From NCBI GenBank assembly GCA_012719195.1, contig JAAYAV010000201.1:1-32478 (forward strand): 32,478 nt of DNA, given 5' to 3'. The stretch is from Anaerolineae bacterium. GTDB taxonomy: Bacteria; Chloroflexota; Anaerolineae; DRVO01. Each line of letters starts with the position of its first letter. The stretch's first letter is position 1. The translations under genes were made by a program, and so were the position numbers. The notes under the pieces were generated by a model. The model worked only from the letters and a program-made list of their open reading frames with translations. It was not told the origin of the DNA and did not search any database. This document shows, one piece after another, positions 23,501-30,273 of the stretch.

Positions 23501-26500
23501 GGCCGAGGAGAGCTGCGAGACCTTGAGACAGACGGTCGAGGCAGCTCCGGAGAGAGGATCAGCGCACGCCGCCTTCGGCCTGGTGCTGGAGCGCCTGGGC
23601 CGACTCTCCGAGTCCCACGCTTCTCTCGAACGCGCCGCCTCTCTGGATGAGCAGTCGACTGCCACCCTCATCGCCCTGGGACGGGTCTGCCGGAAGCTGG
23701 GCGACCATCAGGGCTCGCTGCAGCATCTCCGCGCGGCGGAGGCCAACTCGGCGGACCATCCCGAGGTGCACCACCAGATGGGGCTGACGCTCACGGCCGT
23801 CGGTCGAGCCCACGACGCCTACCGCCATCTGCATGAGGCTCTACGCTTGACCGGTCCCTCCGGTCCCATCCTCGAATCGCTGGGCCGCGCGCAGCTGGCT
23901 GCCGACGAGGTGGATGCCGCCATCGCCACGCTCGAGAAGAGCATTGGCTGCGACCCCAAGGCCGAAGGCCCCCGCGAGGCGCTTGCCCGCGCCTTCGCCG
24001 CCAAGGGCTGGAACCAGGAAGCGGTGGACCAACTGACGGAGGCGGCCGAGGACCATCCCGCATCGGCGTCCCTCCGGCTGGCACTGGCAGAACTGCTTCG
24101 CGGGCGAAGCCTGCACACCCCGGCGGCCGCCGCGCTACAGCAGGCGGCCCGTCTTGCCGGCCCCGACCCGGAACTGCTGCAGCGTATCGCCGACGCCCTG
24201 ATGAGAAACGGCGAAAGCCACGAAGCCAAGCCGGTGCTCCAGCGCGTCCGGGAACTGGTGCCGGACTCCTGGGCCGCCGGGCTTGCCCTCGTTGACGCCC
24301 ACCTGGCGCTCGGCGAGCACCACGAGGCGAAGGCGCTTCTGGAGGATCTGGTCTCCCGGCGTGAAGCCAGCGCCGAGGCCCACTACCGCCTCTCTCAGCT
24401 TCACCTGCAGGAAGGCGAGCCTCAGCTGGCACTCGAGTCGGCTACCAAGGCGGTAGCCCTCGAACCCGACGACGCCGCCATTCGCGCTCACCGGGCCAAG
24501 GTGCTCGCCAAGTGTGGCGCTGTGTTGCAGGCCCTGCCCGAGGCGCAGCGAGCCGTGGAACTCAGCCAGGACAATCCGGACGCGGTCGCCACCCTTGCCG
24601 CCCTGCTCACGGCGAGCGGCCGCTACCAGGACGCCCTGGGGTGGTATGAGCATGCAACCGAACTCGAACCCGGCGACGCCTCCCTCTGGCGTGAGCGCGG
24701 ACGGCTGGCCCTCAGTCTTGACAACCCGGAGTTGGCGGCGCAGTCACTTCAGCGGGCGGTCGAACTGCGGCCCGACAGCAGTGAGTCGTTCAGTCTGGCC
24801 GCCGAGGCTCTTGATCGAGCCGGCCGGCTTGAATCGGCCATCGACATGGCCCGAAGAGCTCACGACCTTGAGCCGGACTCAGTCGACCTTCGACTGAGGC
24901 TCGGTCGCCTCCTGCGCCGTGGCCGGCGGCTCTCGGAGGCGGCGGAGGTCCTCGAGGCCGGCGGCGACAGCGTCCCTCGGGAGTTCGTCCTCGAGCGGGC
25001 TCGCGTGCTTGCCGCCCGTGGGCGTCACGAGAAAGCCCTTCGCCTGTACCAGCAGACGCTGGAGCGCTCGGCCGACAACCTCGAGACGCTGTTGGAGATG
25101 TCGGAGAGCGCCCTCGCCTGGCAGCAGCAAGCCGAGGCCGAGGCCGAGGCCGGTGTCGCAGTGGCAGCTCCTGAACCGGGAGTGTTGGCGACCCTCCAAC
25201 AACTGATCACCAGGTTCCGGCCCGCCCCTGCCCTGGAGGGCCGCTACCTGGCGGCGAGCGCCGGCCTCATGGCGGCTCTCGGCGCGCATGCCGAAGCGCT
25301 CGACATGTGCCGAGATGCGCTCGAGCACTCTCCGGACGACCCGCAACTCCGCCGCCGCTTGGCCACCCTGCTGATGCAGTCGGGCCGGGTGAAGGAGTCG
25401 CTGCGCGAACTGGTCATCGCCGATAAGGCGCAGCCCGGCGATCCGGAGACGGTCCTCAGCATAGGCCGCCTCCTGCTCGATGTTCGCGAGACGGAACGGG
25501 GCGCGGCGGCTTTGCAGCGCGCTGGCCGCCTCGCCGGCGACGATCCGTTCACCCTGGCGAGGGTGGCGCGGCTCCTCGAGCGGGCGGGCAAGCGCGAGGA
25601 GGCGGTAGCGCCCCTCGAGGCAGCGGTAGCGGCCGACGATCAGCACCCGGAGTGGTGGAACCAGTTGGGCGAACTGCAGCTGGGCCTGCAGCGCTACCAG
25701 TCGGCCCTGGAAGCCTTCCAGCGGGCCTCTCGTCTCGACCCGGACAGCGCCCTCTACCTGCGAAACGCCTCCCGGGCCTACAGCGGCATGCGCCGCTTCC
25801 AGTCGGCCGCTCGTGCCCTGGAGCGGGCCACCGATCTGGCGCCCGAGAACGCCGCCTGGATGGCGGAACTGGCGGAAACCTACCAGTCCGCCGGAGAGAT
25901 TGCCCGCGCCGCGCAGGTATATGAGCTGGCCTGCCGGCTGGAGCCAGCCAACCCGGCCCACTACGTCGGCCTCGGCAACGCCCAGTCGCGCTTGGGGAGG
26001 CTGCAGGATGCCGGCAAGTCGCTCTCTAGCGCTCTAGAGCTCGATCCCGGAGTGGGGAGCGTTCACGCCGCTTTGGGACGGCTGCGCTATCTCGAGGGCC
26101 AGCGCGATGCCGCTATCGCCTCATTCGAGGAGGCCATTCGCGTCGATCCTTCCAGCCACCGTCACCATCAGGAACTCGCCACGCTCCTGTACCTCTCGGG
26201 GGACACGCGTCGCGCGCTGGAGGAGTCGGAAGTGGCGGCCTCGCTCGAGCCCACCGACCCGGAGAACTACGTGGTGATGGCCCAGGCCCACGCCGCCCTC
26301 AACCGCCGGGACGAGGCAGTGCAGGACCTGGAGCAAGCTCTGGCCCTGGACAACACCAACGCCGACGTCCACCACGCCATGGGCGAACTGTGCCGCCAGA
26401 TCGGCTACCACGAGCGGGCTGAGGAGCACTTCCGGCAGGTGATCAGCTTGCGGCCCAAGGACGCTGAGGCCCGGAACCAACTGGGCCAGACCTACGAACA

Positions 26501-26741
26501 CGCCCAGCAGTACGACAAAGCCCTGGCGCAGTATCTACGGGCCATCGAACTGGACTCGGAGGAGCCGGAGTACTACTTCAACGCCGGACGTACCCACAAG
26601 AAGCGTAAGGAGTACTCCGAGGCCCAAGCCATGTTCATGGAGGTCCTGCGCCTGGCCCCGGCCAACACCGAGGCCTACAAGCAACTCGCAGCCGTGAGCG
26701 CCCTCAGCCTGGCGGGTGATGTGCGTGCCATTGCCCGATGA
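20520..26741 (+). CDS. Giant cytoplasmic TPR-repeat protein, 2073 aa, about 48 repeats
   Basis: The protein has no signal peptide or membrane helix. Residues 1 to about 395 form a region without recognised domains, partly alpha-helical (ALVTEAALAVGVGQDLLRRLG near 175). From about residue 398 almost to the end I count 47-48 consecutive 34-residue units with the TPR pattern (typical ending A-x-x-L-x-P-D, start x-A-x-x-x-L-G). One irregular spot lies near residues 1530-1580, where an Ala/Glu-rich segment (AEAEAEAGVAVAA) interrupts the register. Such a solenoid would be a long binding scaffold. GGAGG at 20511-20515 fixes ATG 20520, although the frame is open from 20445. Its 3' end overlaps the peptidase gene by 23 bases, which strongly suggests paired function. 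Confidence 0.9.
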   Translation: MADVSAVPGALPLNLRDQRTQHTTIVTTDLEMASLGGEGTTLVLTGRAGDAPAIPHWLARSSSINCVRLLGVPEIENLSPTSAERLVVFGTREVAAELTKRLDGAVALVVEPAQDAQVAAAIARALPSGLANELSAEALRDPELWSALHLEQFLGTAIRLTRQEGGTAWLSRAALVTEAALAVGVGQDLLRRLGDRVLQGTGAVGGETDASSMRALLSGRPEPLAVHRLWEDYAVAQSLLAEAPVVRTLVANLVPAGSGTVVSMLYGLADSRLEWIQALMAEGPQGAEMLARCIAWQDDPSARQGCVAAAVAGVSDATAVATLVRALDGLVGADVVAPAVEALRSLAPSNLAAVHYILAGTAMAARVLEAPALALGLPGADSGQAVESGIEAALSTADSLRANLLFQLGRSAEAKGDWQEAATRYHAAWQSGQRLSVYAGAAARALSRAGRYDDAIQVLDSVGATLPSDPSLLVQRAEAYLGLGWADEALQTAQSAVALCPDSAFARAAAGRTLQAASRLSEAEAEWMEAVRLRPADADAHLDLGHCRSALGDQVLARLDFERAVDLRRDHREACKALAALLLRQGDHAGAIHHLERLSELEPADAQVRVQLAEALDASRQNERAEAAWQEILEQVSDDWDGLLATGAALRRAGRFDDAVKTLKRAIATDPSAVAAGIELAQSLEAAGRTEEALEEYNAVVRRFPQEPLAHYHLGRCAARMGQVDEAIASLQEAIERDPALSEAHYELGQLHEHRGARAEALESYRAAALGSGGNPHYHGEAGRLCLGLGRYEEAVQHLRRATAGPAADAETYAALGDALFHRGADEQAMAAYRSAVDGEPTNPSYHGRLAQSALRLGRVNQALREAEEAVRLAPDDPEYLALKAQLLLDMGRSLTATEVLRRAVSLPGGDAFRAVLGAAYRRSGNLEAAEAELTAAVGQRPDDPLIHEELGALYAARGDVEGALREVHHALELETDSIDARVRLATALADLGEAEESCETLRQTVEAAPERGSAHAAFGLVLERLGRLSESHASLERAASLDEQSTATLIALGRVCRKLGDHQGSLQHLRAAEANSADHPEVHHQMGLTLTAVGRAHDAYRHLHEALRLTGPSGPILESLGRAQLAADEVDAAIATLEKSIGCDPKAEGPREALARAFAAKGWNQEAVDQLTEAAEDHPASASLRLALAELLRGRSLHTPAAAALQQAARLAGPDPELLQRIADALMRNGESHEAKPVLQRVRELVPDSWAAGLALVDAHLALGEHHEAKALLEDLVSRREASAEAHYRLSQLHLQEGEPQLALESATKAVALEPDDAAIRAHRAKVLAKCGAVLQALPEAQRAVELSQDNPDAVATLAALLTASGRYQDALGWYEHATELEPGDASLWRERGRLALSLDNPELAAQSLQRAVELRPDSSESFSLAAEALDRAGRLESAIDMARRAHDLEPDSVDLRLRLGRLLRRGRRLSEAAEVLEAGGDSVPREFVLERARVLAARGRHEKALRLYQQTLERSADNLETLLEMSESALAWQQQAEAEAEAGVAVAAPEPGVLATLQQLITRFRPAPALEGRYLAASAGLMAALGAHAEALDMCRDALEHSPDDPQLRRRLATLLMQSGRVKESLRELVIADKAQPGDPETVLSIGRLLLDVRETERGAAALQRAGRLAGDDPFTLARVARLLERAGKREEAVAPLEAAVAADDQHPEWWNQLGELQLGLQRYQSALEAFQRASRLDPDSALYLRNASRAYSGMRRFQSAARALERATDLAPENAAWMAELAETYQSAGEIARAAQVYELACRLEPANPAHYVGLGNAQSRLGRLQDAGKSLSSALELDPGVGSVHAALGRLRYLEGQRDAAIASFEEAIRVDPSSHRHHQELATLLYLSGDTRRALEESEVAASLEPTDPENYVVMAQAHAALNRRDEAVQDLEQALALDNTNADVHHAMGELCRQIGYHERAEEHFRQVISLRPKDAEARNQLGQTYEHAQQYDKALAQYLRAIELDSEEPEYYFNAGRTHKKRKEYSEAQAMFMEVLRLAPANTEAYKQLAAVSALSLAGDVRAIAR

Positions 26742-28200
26742 TGGCGGCGGCCGGGCGCCGCTGCTCCTGCTGGCCTCGCGCTTGCTCCTCACCCGCAAGT
26801 TCGGCGAGCAAGGCTGGATCGCGGTGGACAAGGCTCTCGGGCAGCTGTCCGAGAGCCTTCACTGGCTCCCCGCCCGCCTGCTCTACGTCGATGACGAACG
26901 TTGCCTGTCGCCCTACGGACTGACAGCAGTCTACCCTCGGGAGCCGGAAGGCATCCTGAGCCTCGTCCGTGCAGCAGAGCGCGTCCTGTTCGACGGGCAG
27001 GTATCTGCCGTGTGGCTCATGGGCGGTGACGAACTTCTCCCCTGTTTCCGTCTCGATAACCCGGCCGACGACACGGACTCGGTCATCCTCTCAGATGCTC
27101 CCTACGCTTCACCGGGTGGGGATCCATTCGCCCCCGTCCGTCCAGTGGGACGGCTTCCTCATCTGGACGGTGCGGTCGAGAGCTTCCTTGCGCTCATTGC
27201 CAGGAACACCGCCAGCCAGGTCCTACCCTGCCTCGACGCCTGTCCCGTCGTCTCCGGATACACCGCCAGCATCTGGCGCGAAGCCTCGCAGCAGGTCCTG
27301 ACGGGCATCACCGACACCGGCGCCATGCGGCTCTCGCCGCCGTGGGATCTGAGCGACTACCCCTTCATCCGCCGCCAAGTAGCCCCCATCCGCTACTACA
27401 ACCTGCATGGGCGGCCCGACGGCACCACCTGGCACGGGCAACTGGACCCGGCCGTGCCCGCCGACTTCACCGACTTCCCACCGGCCTTGCGGCAGGTGGA
27501 CATCTCGGCAGCGGAGGCTCGGGGATGCATCGTCGCCACCGAGTCCTGCTACGGCGGCGCTCTGTCCGAGCGGAGCATCGCCTCCCGATTCCTCCGGCTT
27601 GGGGCGGCCTCGTTCCTCGGCTCGACCGCAATGTCGTACGGAGCCCTCGCCTCGCCCATCTCCGGCGCCGACCTGCTCATCCGCGACTTCATCTCGTTGT
27701 GTGCTGCCTCCGTTCCTCTGGGCGAGGCCCTGCTGCGGGCCCGTCTGGCCTTCGCGCGTGTGATGATGGAACGGCAAGGCTTCCTCGACGCCGAGGACCA
27801 GAAGACGCTTCTGAGCTTCCGCCTCCTGGGCAACCCGACTCTGCGGCTGAGCGGAGTCGAGCCCGAGGCGCCGGTAGCGGTGCAGGCGCTGCAGATGCCC
27901 ATGGAGCCGGTCGAGGTAGTCTGCGCCCACGCCGTGCCCACCACCGACGCGCCCGCCCCTCCGGCCAGCCTCCTCGAGGAGATCCAGGAGCTCGCCGCTC
28001 TGTTCCTTCGTTCTGGCCGCAACGACGTCCCTACTCGGCACGCAACTTGCATCACACCTCCAGTGCGCGCCACCAGCGGTCTCAACTCCGCCAACTGCAG
28101 CGTTGTCAGCTTTGATCGAGCCCTGGCGGACGGGCAGGTGGCGGTGGCCAGGTTCACCTTACGTGACGGTCACCTCGCCAAGACCATCGTGTCTCACTAG
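26719..28200 (+). CDS. Candidate clan-CD (gingipain C25/caspase-fold) cysteine peptidase, cytoplasmic, 493 aa
   Basis: The layout resembles C25 gingipain-type catalytic domains: an early strand with VWLMGGDELLPCFRL, a segment with ILSDAPYAS leading to PVGRLPHLDGAVESFLALI (gingipains have a similar VGRIP-type strand), then YYNLHG with candidate catalytic His230, then IVATESCYGG with candidate catalytic Cys277, and LLGNPTLRL closing the fold near residue 374. His-Gly and Cys at the ends of adjacent strands, 47 residues apart, fit clan CD. The N-terminus lacks a signal peptide, unlike secreted gingipains. The last ~115 residues are unlike the fold. ATG 26719, GTG 26716 or GTG 26725 could be the start; all overlap the TPR gene. 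Its targets and activity are unproven. Confidence 0.68.
   Translation: MCVPLPDDGGGRAPLLLLASRLLLTRKFGEQGWIAVDKALGQLSESLHWLPARLLYVDDERCLSPYGLTAVYPREPEGILSLVRAAERVLFDGQVSAVWLMGGDELLPCFRLDNPADDTDSVILSDAPYASPGGDPFAPVRPVGRLPHLDGAVESFLALIARNTASQVLPCLDACPVVSGYTASIWREASQQVLTGITDTGAMRLSPPWDLSDYPFIRRQVAPIRYYNLHGRPDGTTWHGQLDPAVPADFTDFPPALRQVDISAAEARGCIVATESCYGGALSERSIASRFLRLGAASFLGSTAMSYGALASPISGADLLIRDFISLCAASVPLGEALLRARLAFARVMMERQGFLDAEDQKTLLSFRLLGNPTLRLSGVEPEAPVAVQALQMPMEPVEVVCAHAVPTTDAPAPPASLLEEIQELAALFLRSGRNDVPTRHATCITPPVRATSGLNSANCSVVSFDRALADGQVAVARFTLRDGHLAKTIVSH
28036..28051 (+). promoter_or_regulatory. Intragenic sigma-54 promoter candidate facing the coiled-coil / ftsZ genes
   Basis: CGGCAC-GCAAC-TTGCA lies inside the 3' end of the peptidase gene. 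The GG (28037-28038) and GC (28049-28050) are 12 bases apart. Fifteen bases, GGCACGCAACTTGCA, are identical to the rpoN promoter core; only the first base of the -24 box differs. Transcription would start near 28062, leaving a leader of about 180 bases before the coiled-coil gene. Confidence 0.75.
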
Positions 28201-28241
28201 CTAGGCGAACAGCCAAGCCCTAGGCATCTGGAGCGAATGAA

Positions 28242-28685
28242 ATGGAACTCACCGAGCTGATGGACCAGTTGGAAAGCACCGTCTCGGAGGCGCCCTACAT
28301 CCCCATGACCAGCAAGGCGGTCATAGATCAGAACCTGTGCCTCGAGCTCATAGATCGAATCCGCGCCGCCCTGCCGGAAGAGCTGGCGGAAGCGCAGGGG
28401 ATCCTGGCTGCCAAGGAGCGCATCCTGGCGGAGGCCGAGTCTGAGGCCCAGGAACTGCGCCAGCTTGGCCGCCAGCAACTGGAGCAATCCGCCTCCGAGA
28501 GTGAGGCCGTGGCGGTGGCGAAGGAAAGGGCCGCCGAGATCGTCGCCGAGGGCGAGCGCCAGGCCCGTGAGATGGCGGCAGCGGCTCTGGAGTATTCCTC
28601 GTCCATCTACGGACGCCTGGAGGACGACCTCACAGGCATGCTCGAAGACCTTCGGCACCGCGTCCCCGATAAGCAGACTGCTTAG
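28242..28685 (+). CDS. Coiled-coil protein (DivIVA / ATP-synthase-b-like), 147 aa
   Basis: The N-terminal 50 residues are a small folded segment (ELMDQLESTVSEAPYIPMTSKAVID, then LELIDRIRAALPEEL). The region from about 52 to 120 is a charged Ala/Glu/Arg heptad coiled coil (ILAAKERILAEAESEAQEL and the following turns), ending in a short helix. Proteins of this build occur in Firmicutes and Chloroflexota, often under vague names such as ATPase or V-type subunit H-like; they have no nucleotide-binding site. The position 29 bases before ftsZ suggests a division-related scaffold, though this is inference. ATG 28242 has GGAG at 28230-28233. Confidence 0.78.
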   Translation: MELTELMDQLESTVSEAPYIPMTSKAVIDQNLCLELIDRIRAALPEELAEAQGILAAKERILAEAESEAQELRQLGRQQLEQSASESEAVAVAKERAAEIVAEGERQAREMAAAALEYSSSIYGRLEDDLTGMLEDLRHRVPDKQTA

Positions 28686-28714
28686 CGACTCGTTTACCGA
28701 CTGGAGAGTGACCC

Positions 28715-30010
28715 TTGGAGAAGCTTGAGGAAACCCAGCCAACCCCGTTGAAGCCCGTGGCCATCACGGTAGTGGGAGTGGGAGGCGCCGGCACCAATGC
28801 CGTGGACCGCATGATAAGTGTCGAGATCCCGGACGTGGACTTCCTAGTGCTTAACACCGATGCGCAGGCACTGGAACGCTCCGACGCTCAGCAGCGTATC
28901 TGCCTGGGGGGCCCCCGTACCCGCGGTCTGGGAGCAGGCGGGAATGCCAGCGCCGGCGCGGCGGCCGCCGAGCTCTCCACTGAGGAAATTGCGCGCGCCC
29001 TGGAAGGCTCCGACCTGGTGTTCATCGCCGCCGGCATGGGAGGCGGAACCGGAAGCGGCGCCGCCCCGGTGGTGGCGAAGGTCGCCCGGGCTGCCGGAGC
29101 CCTGACGGTGGGCGTCGTAACACGGCCCTTCTCTTTCGAGGGCTTCCGCCGGCGACAGGTAGCTGATCAGGCCCTGTCAGAACTCGAGAAGCACGTCGAT
29201 ACCCTGATCGTCGTGCCCAACGACAAGCTGCTCGCCTTCACCTCCGAGAAGGTCACGCTGGACATCGCCTTCCGCATCGCGGACGACGTCCTGCGCCAGG
29301 GCATTCAGGGCATTGCCGAGATCATCACTCGGCCCGGACTGATCAACGTCGACTTCGCCGATGTCAGGCGGATTCTCGGCTACGGTGGCATGGGCCTCAT
29401 GTCCATCGCCCAGGCCAAGGGGCCGGAGCGCGCGATCGAAGCGGCTCAGTCTGCCATCGCCAACCCTCTCATCGACTCCGACTCCATCGCCGGAGCCAAG
29501 GGCATCCTCATCAACATTATCGGCGGGCCGGACATGAGCCTGATTGAGGCCGGACAAGCGGTGGAGTACATCACCGAGCGGGCCAGCGAGGACGCCGAGG
29601 TGATCTTCGGCTCTGCCATCGACAACTCCATGGGCGATAAGCTCCAGCTCACCCTAGTCGCAACAGGAGTGGGACAAGCGGCGCCGCAGGCCAAGCACAC
29701 TTCTCCGGCTGCCCGCCCGCGGGCCGATGCCGGGATCCCCTCCGAGCCGCGCGTAGCCGTGCTGCCCCCGGAGTTCGAGGAACGACTGGCTCGGGTGCGG
29801 GATAACGCTCCGGCGGCAGCCGTCACAGAGCGCGAGGTTGCGGCCCCAGGCAACGATAGCGGCAAGCACAACGGCAATGGCAATGGCAACGGGAACGGTC
29901 ATACCCGCCCGGTGTTGCCCCAGATCAGACGCGAGCCCGTAATGGCATCCGCCGAGCGCGGCAGCCTCGAGATCCCGACGTTCCTGCGTCGCGCCCGCGG
30001 GCTCCTCTAG
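28715..30010 (+). CDS. ftsZ: Cell division protein FtsZ, 431 aa
   Basis: The tubulin-like GTPase that forms the division ring. GTP-binding loop GVGGAGTNAV is at 21-30, NTDAQAL at 47-53, RTRGLGAG near 68, tubulin signature GGGTGSG at 109-115, and the T7 loop NVDFADV (211-217), which completes the neighbour subunit's GTPase site. A linker of about 90 residues (rich in Pro, Ala and an Asn-Gly repeat) leads to the conserved tail IPTFLRR that binds FtsA, SepF or similar anchors. All key residues are present, so it should be a functional FtsZ rather than a degenerate paralogue. TTG 28715 has GGAG at 28703-28706. A possible sigma-54 site lies upstream across the coiled-coil gene. Confidence 0.96.
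   Translation: MEKLEETQPTPLKPVAITVVGVGGAGTNAVDRMISVEIPDVDFLVLNTDAQALERSDAQQRICLGGPRTRGLGAGGNASAGAAAAELSTEEIARALEGSDLVFIAAGMGGGTGSGAAPVVAKVARAAGALTVGVVTRPFSFEGFRRRQVADQALSELEKHVDTLIVVPNDKLLAFTSEKVTLDIAFRIADDVLRQGIQGIAEIITRPGLINVDFADVRRILGYGGMGLMSIAQAKGPERAIEAAQSAIANPLIDSDSIAGAKGILINIIGGPDMSLIEAGQAVEYITERASEDAEVIFGSAIDNSMGDKLQLTLVATGVGQAAPQAKHTSPAARPRADAGIPSEPRVAVLPPEFEERLARVRDNAPAAAVTEREVAAPGNDSGKHNGNGNGNGNGHTRPVLPQIRREPVMASAERGSLEIPTFLRRARGLL
29870..29899 (+). repeat. Five-copy 6-base repeat encoding Asn-Gly in the FtsZ linker
   Basis: Five tandem AAY-GGN units code for (Asn-Gly)5 in the disordered linker. The short near-identical units could change copy number by slippage without shifting the frame, altering linker length. 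Confidence 0.8.
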
Positions 30011-30035
30011 CAGCGCGGAACAAGGAGTAAGTCAC

Positions 30036-30260
30036 ATGGGAGACTGCCAACTGGAGAGTGCGGCCAAGACCTACCTACAGCGGCATTTCCCCAACCTGGA
30101 GGGTGCCGATCCCGTGCGCACCGAGCGCCAGGCAAAGACGCCGGGAGCGCCTCGGCAGCACGTCTTCGACTACACCGGCACCATCAACGGAACTACACAG
30201 AGAGTGAGGCTTGTCCTGGATGACACAGGCAAGGTTGTTAAGGCAGCCGTATCGCGATAG
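30036..30260 (+). CDS. Small soluble protein of unknown function, 74 aa
   Basis: Not recognised. It has no membrane segment or signal. The N-terminal half (CQLESAAKTYLQRHFP) is probably helical and amphipathic, and the C-terminal half alternates polar and hydrophobic residues (FDYTGTINGTTQRVRLVLD then KVVKAAVSR), suggesting a small beta sheet. AAGGAG near 30020-30025 supports ATG 30036. The gene is 25 bases after ftsZ and 13 bases before the LysM protein gene, so it is co-transcribed with one or both. Confidence 0.65.
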   Translation: MGDCQLESAAKTYLQRHFPNLEGADPVRTERQAKTPGAPRQHVFDYTGTINGTTQRVRLVLDDTGKVVKAAVSR

Positions 30261-30273
30261 AGCGGCTTCTGTC

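Noticed and set aside
24879-25961. Minus-strand open frame (360 codons) inside the TPR gene
   Set aside because: It is a low-information shadow of repeated TPR codons, as are the other long minus-strand frames between 21304 and 26500.
20520-26741. DNA-level tandem repeat across the TPR gene
   Set aside because: The units are repeated at protein level but diverged in DNA, so no recent repeat expansion is evident.
28197-28241. Terminator between the peptidase and coiled-coil genes
   Set aside because: Only a 5-bp CTAGG/CCTAG pairing with a long loop and no T-run, so read-through is likely.
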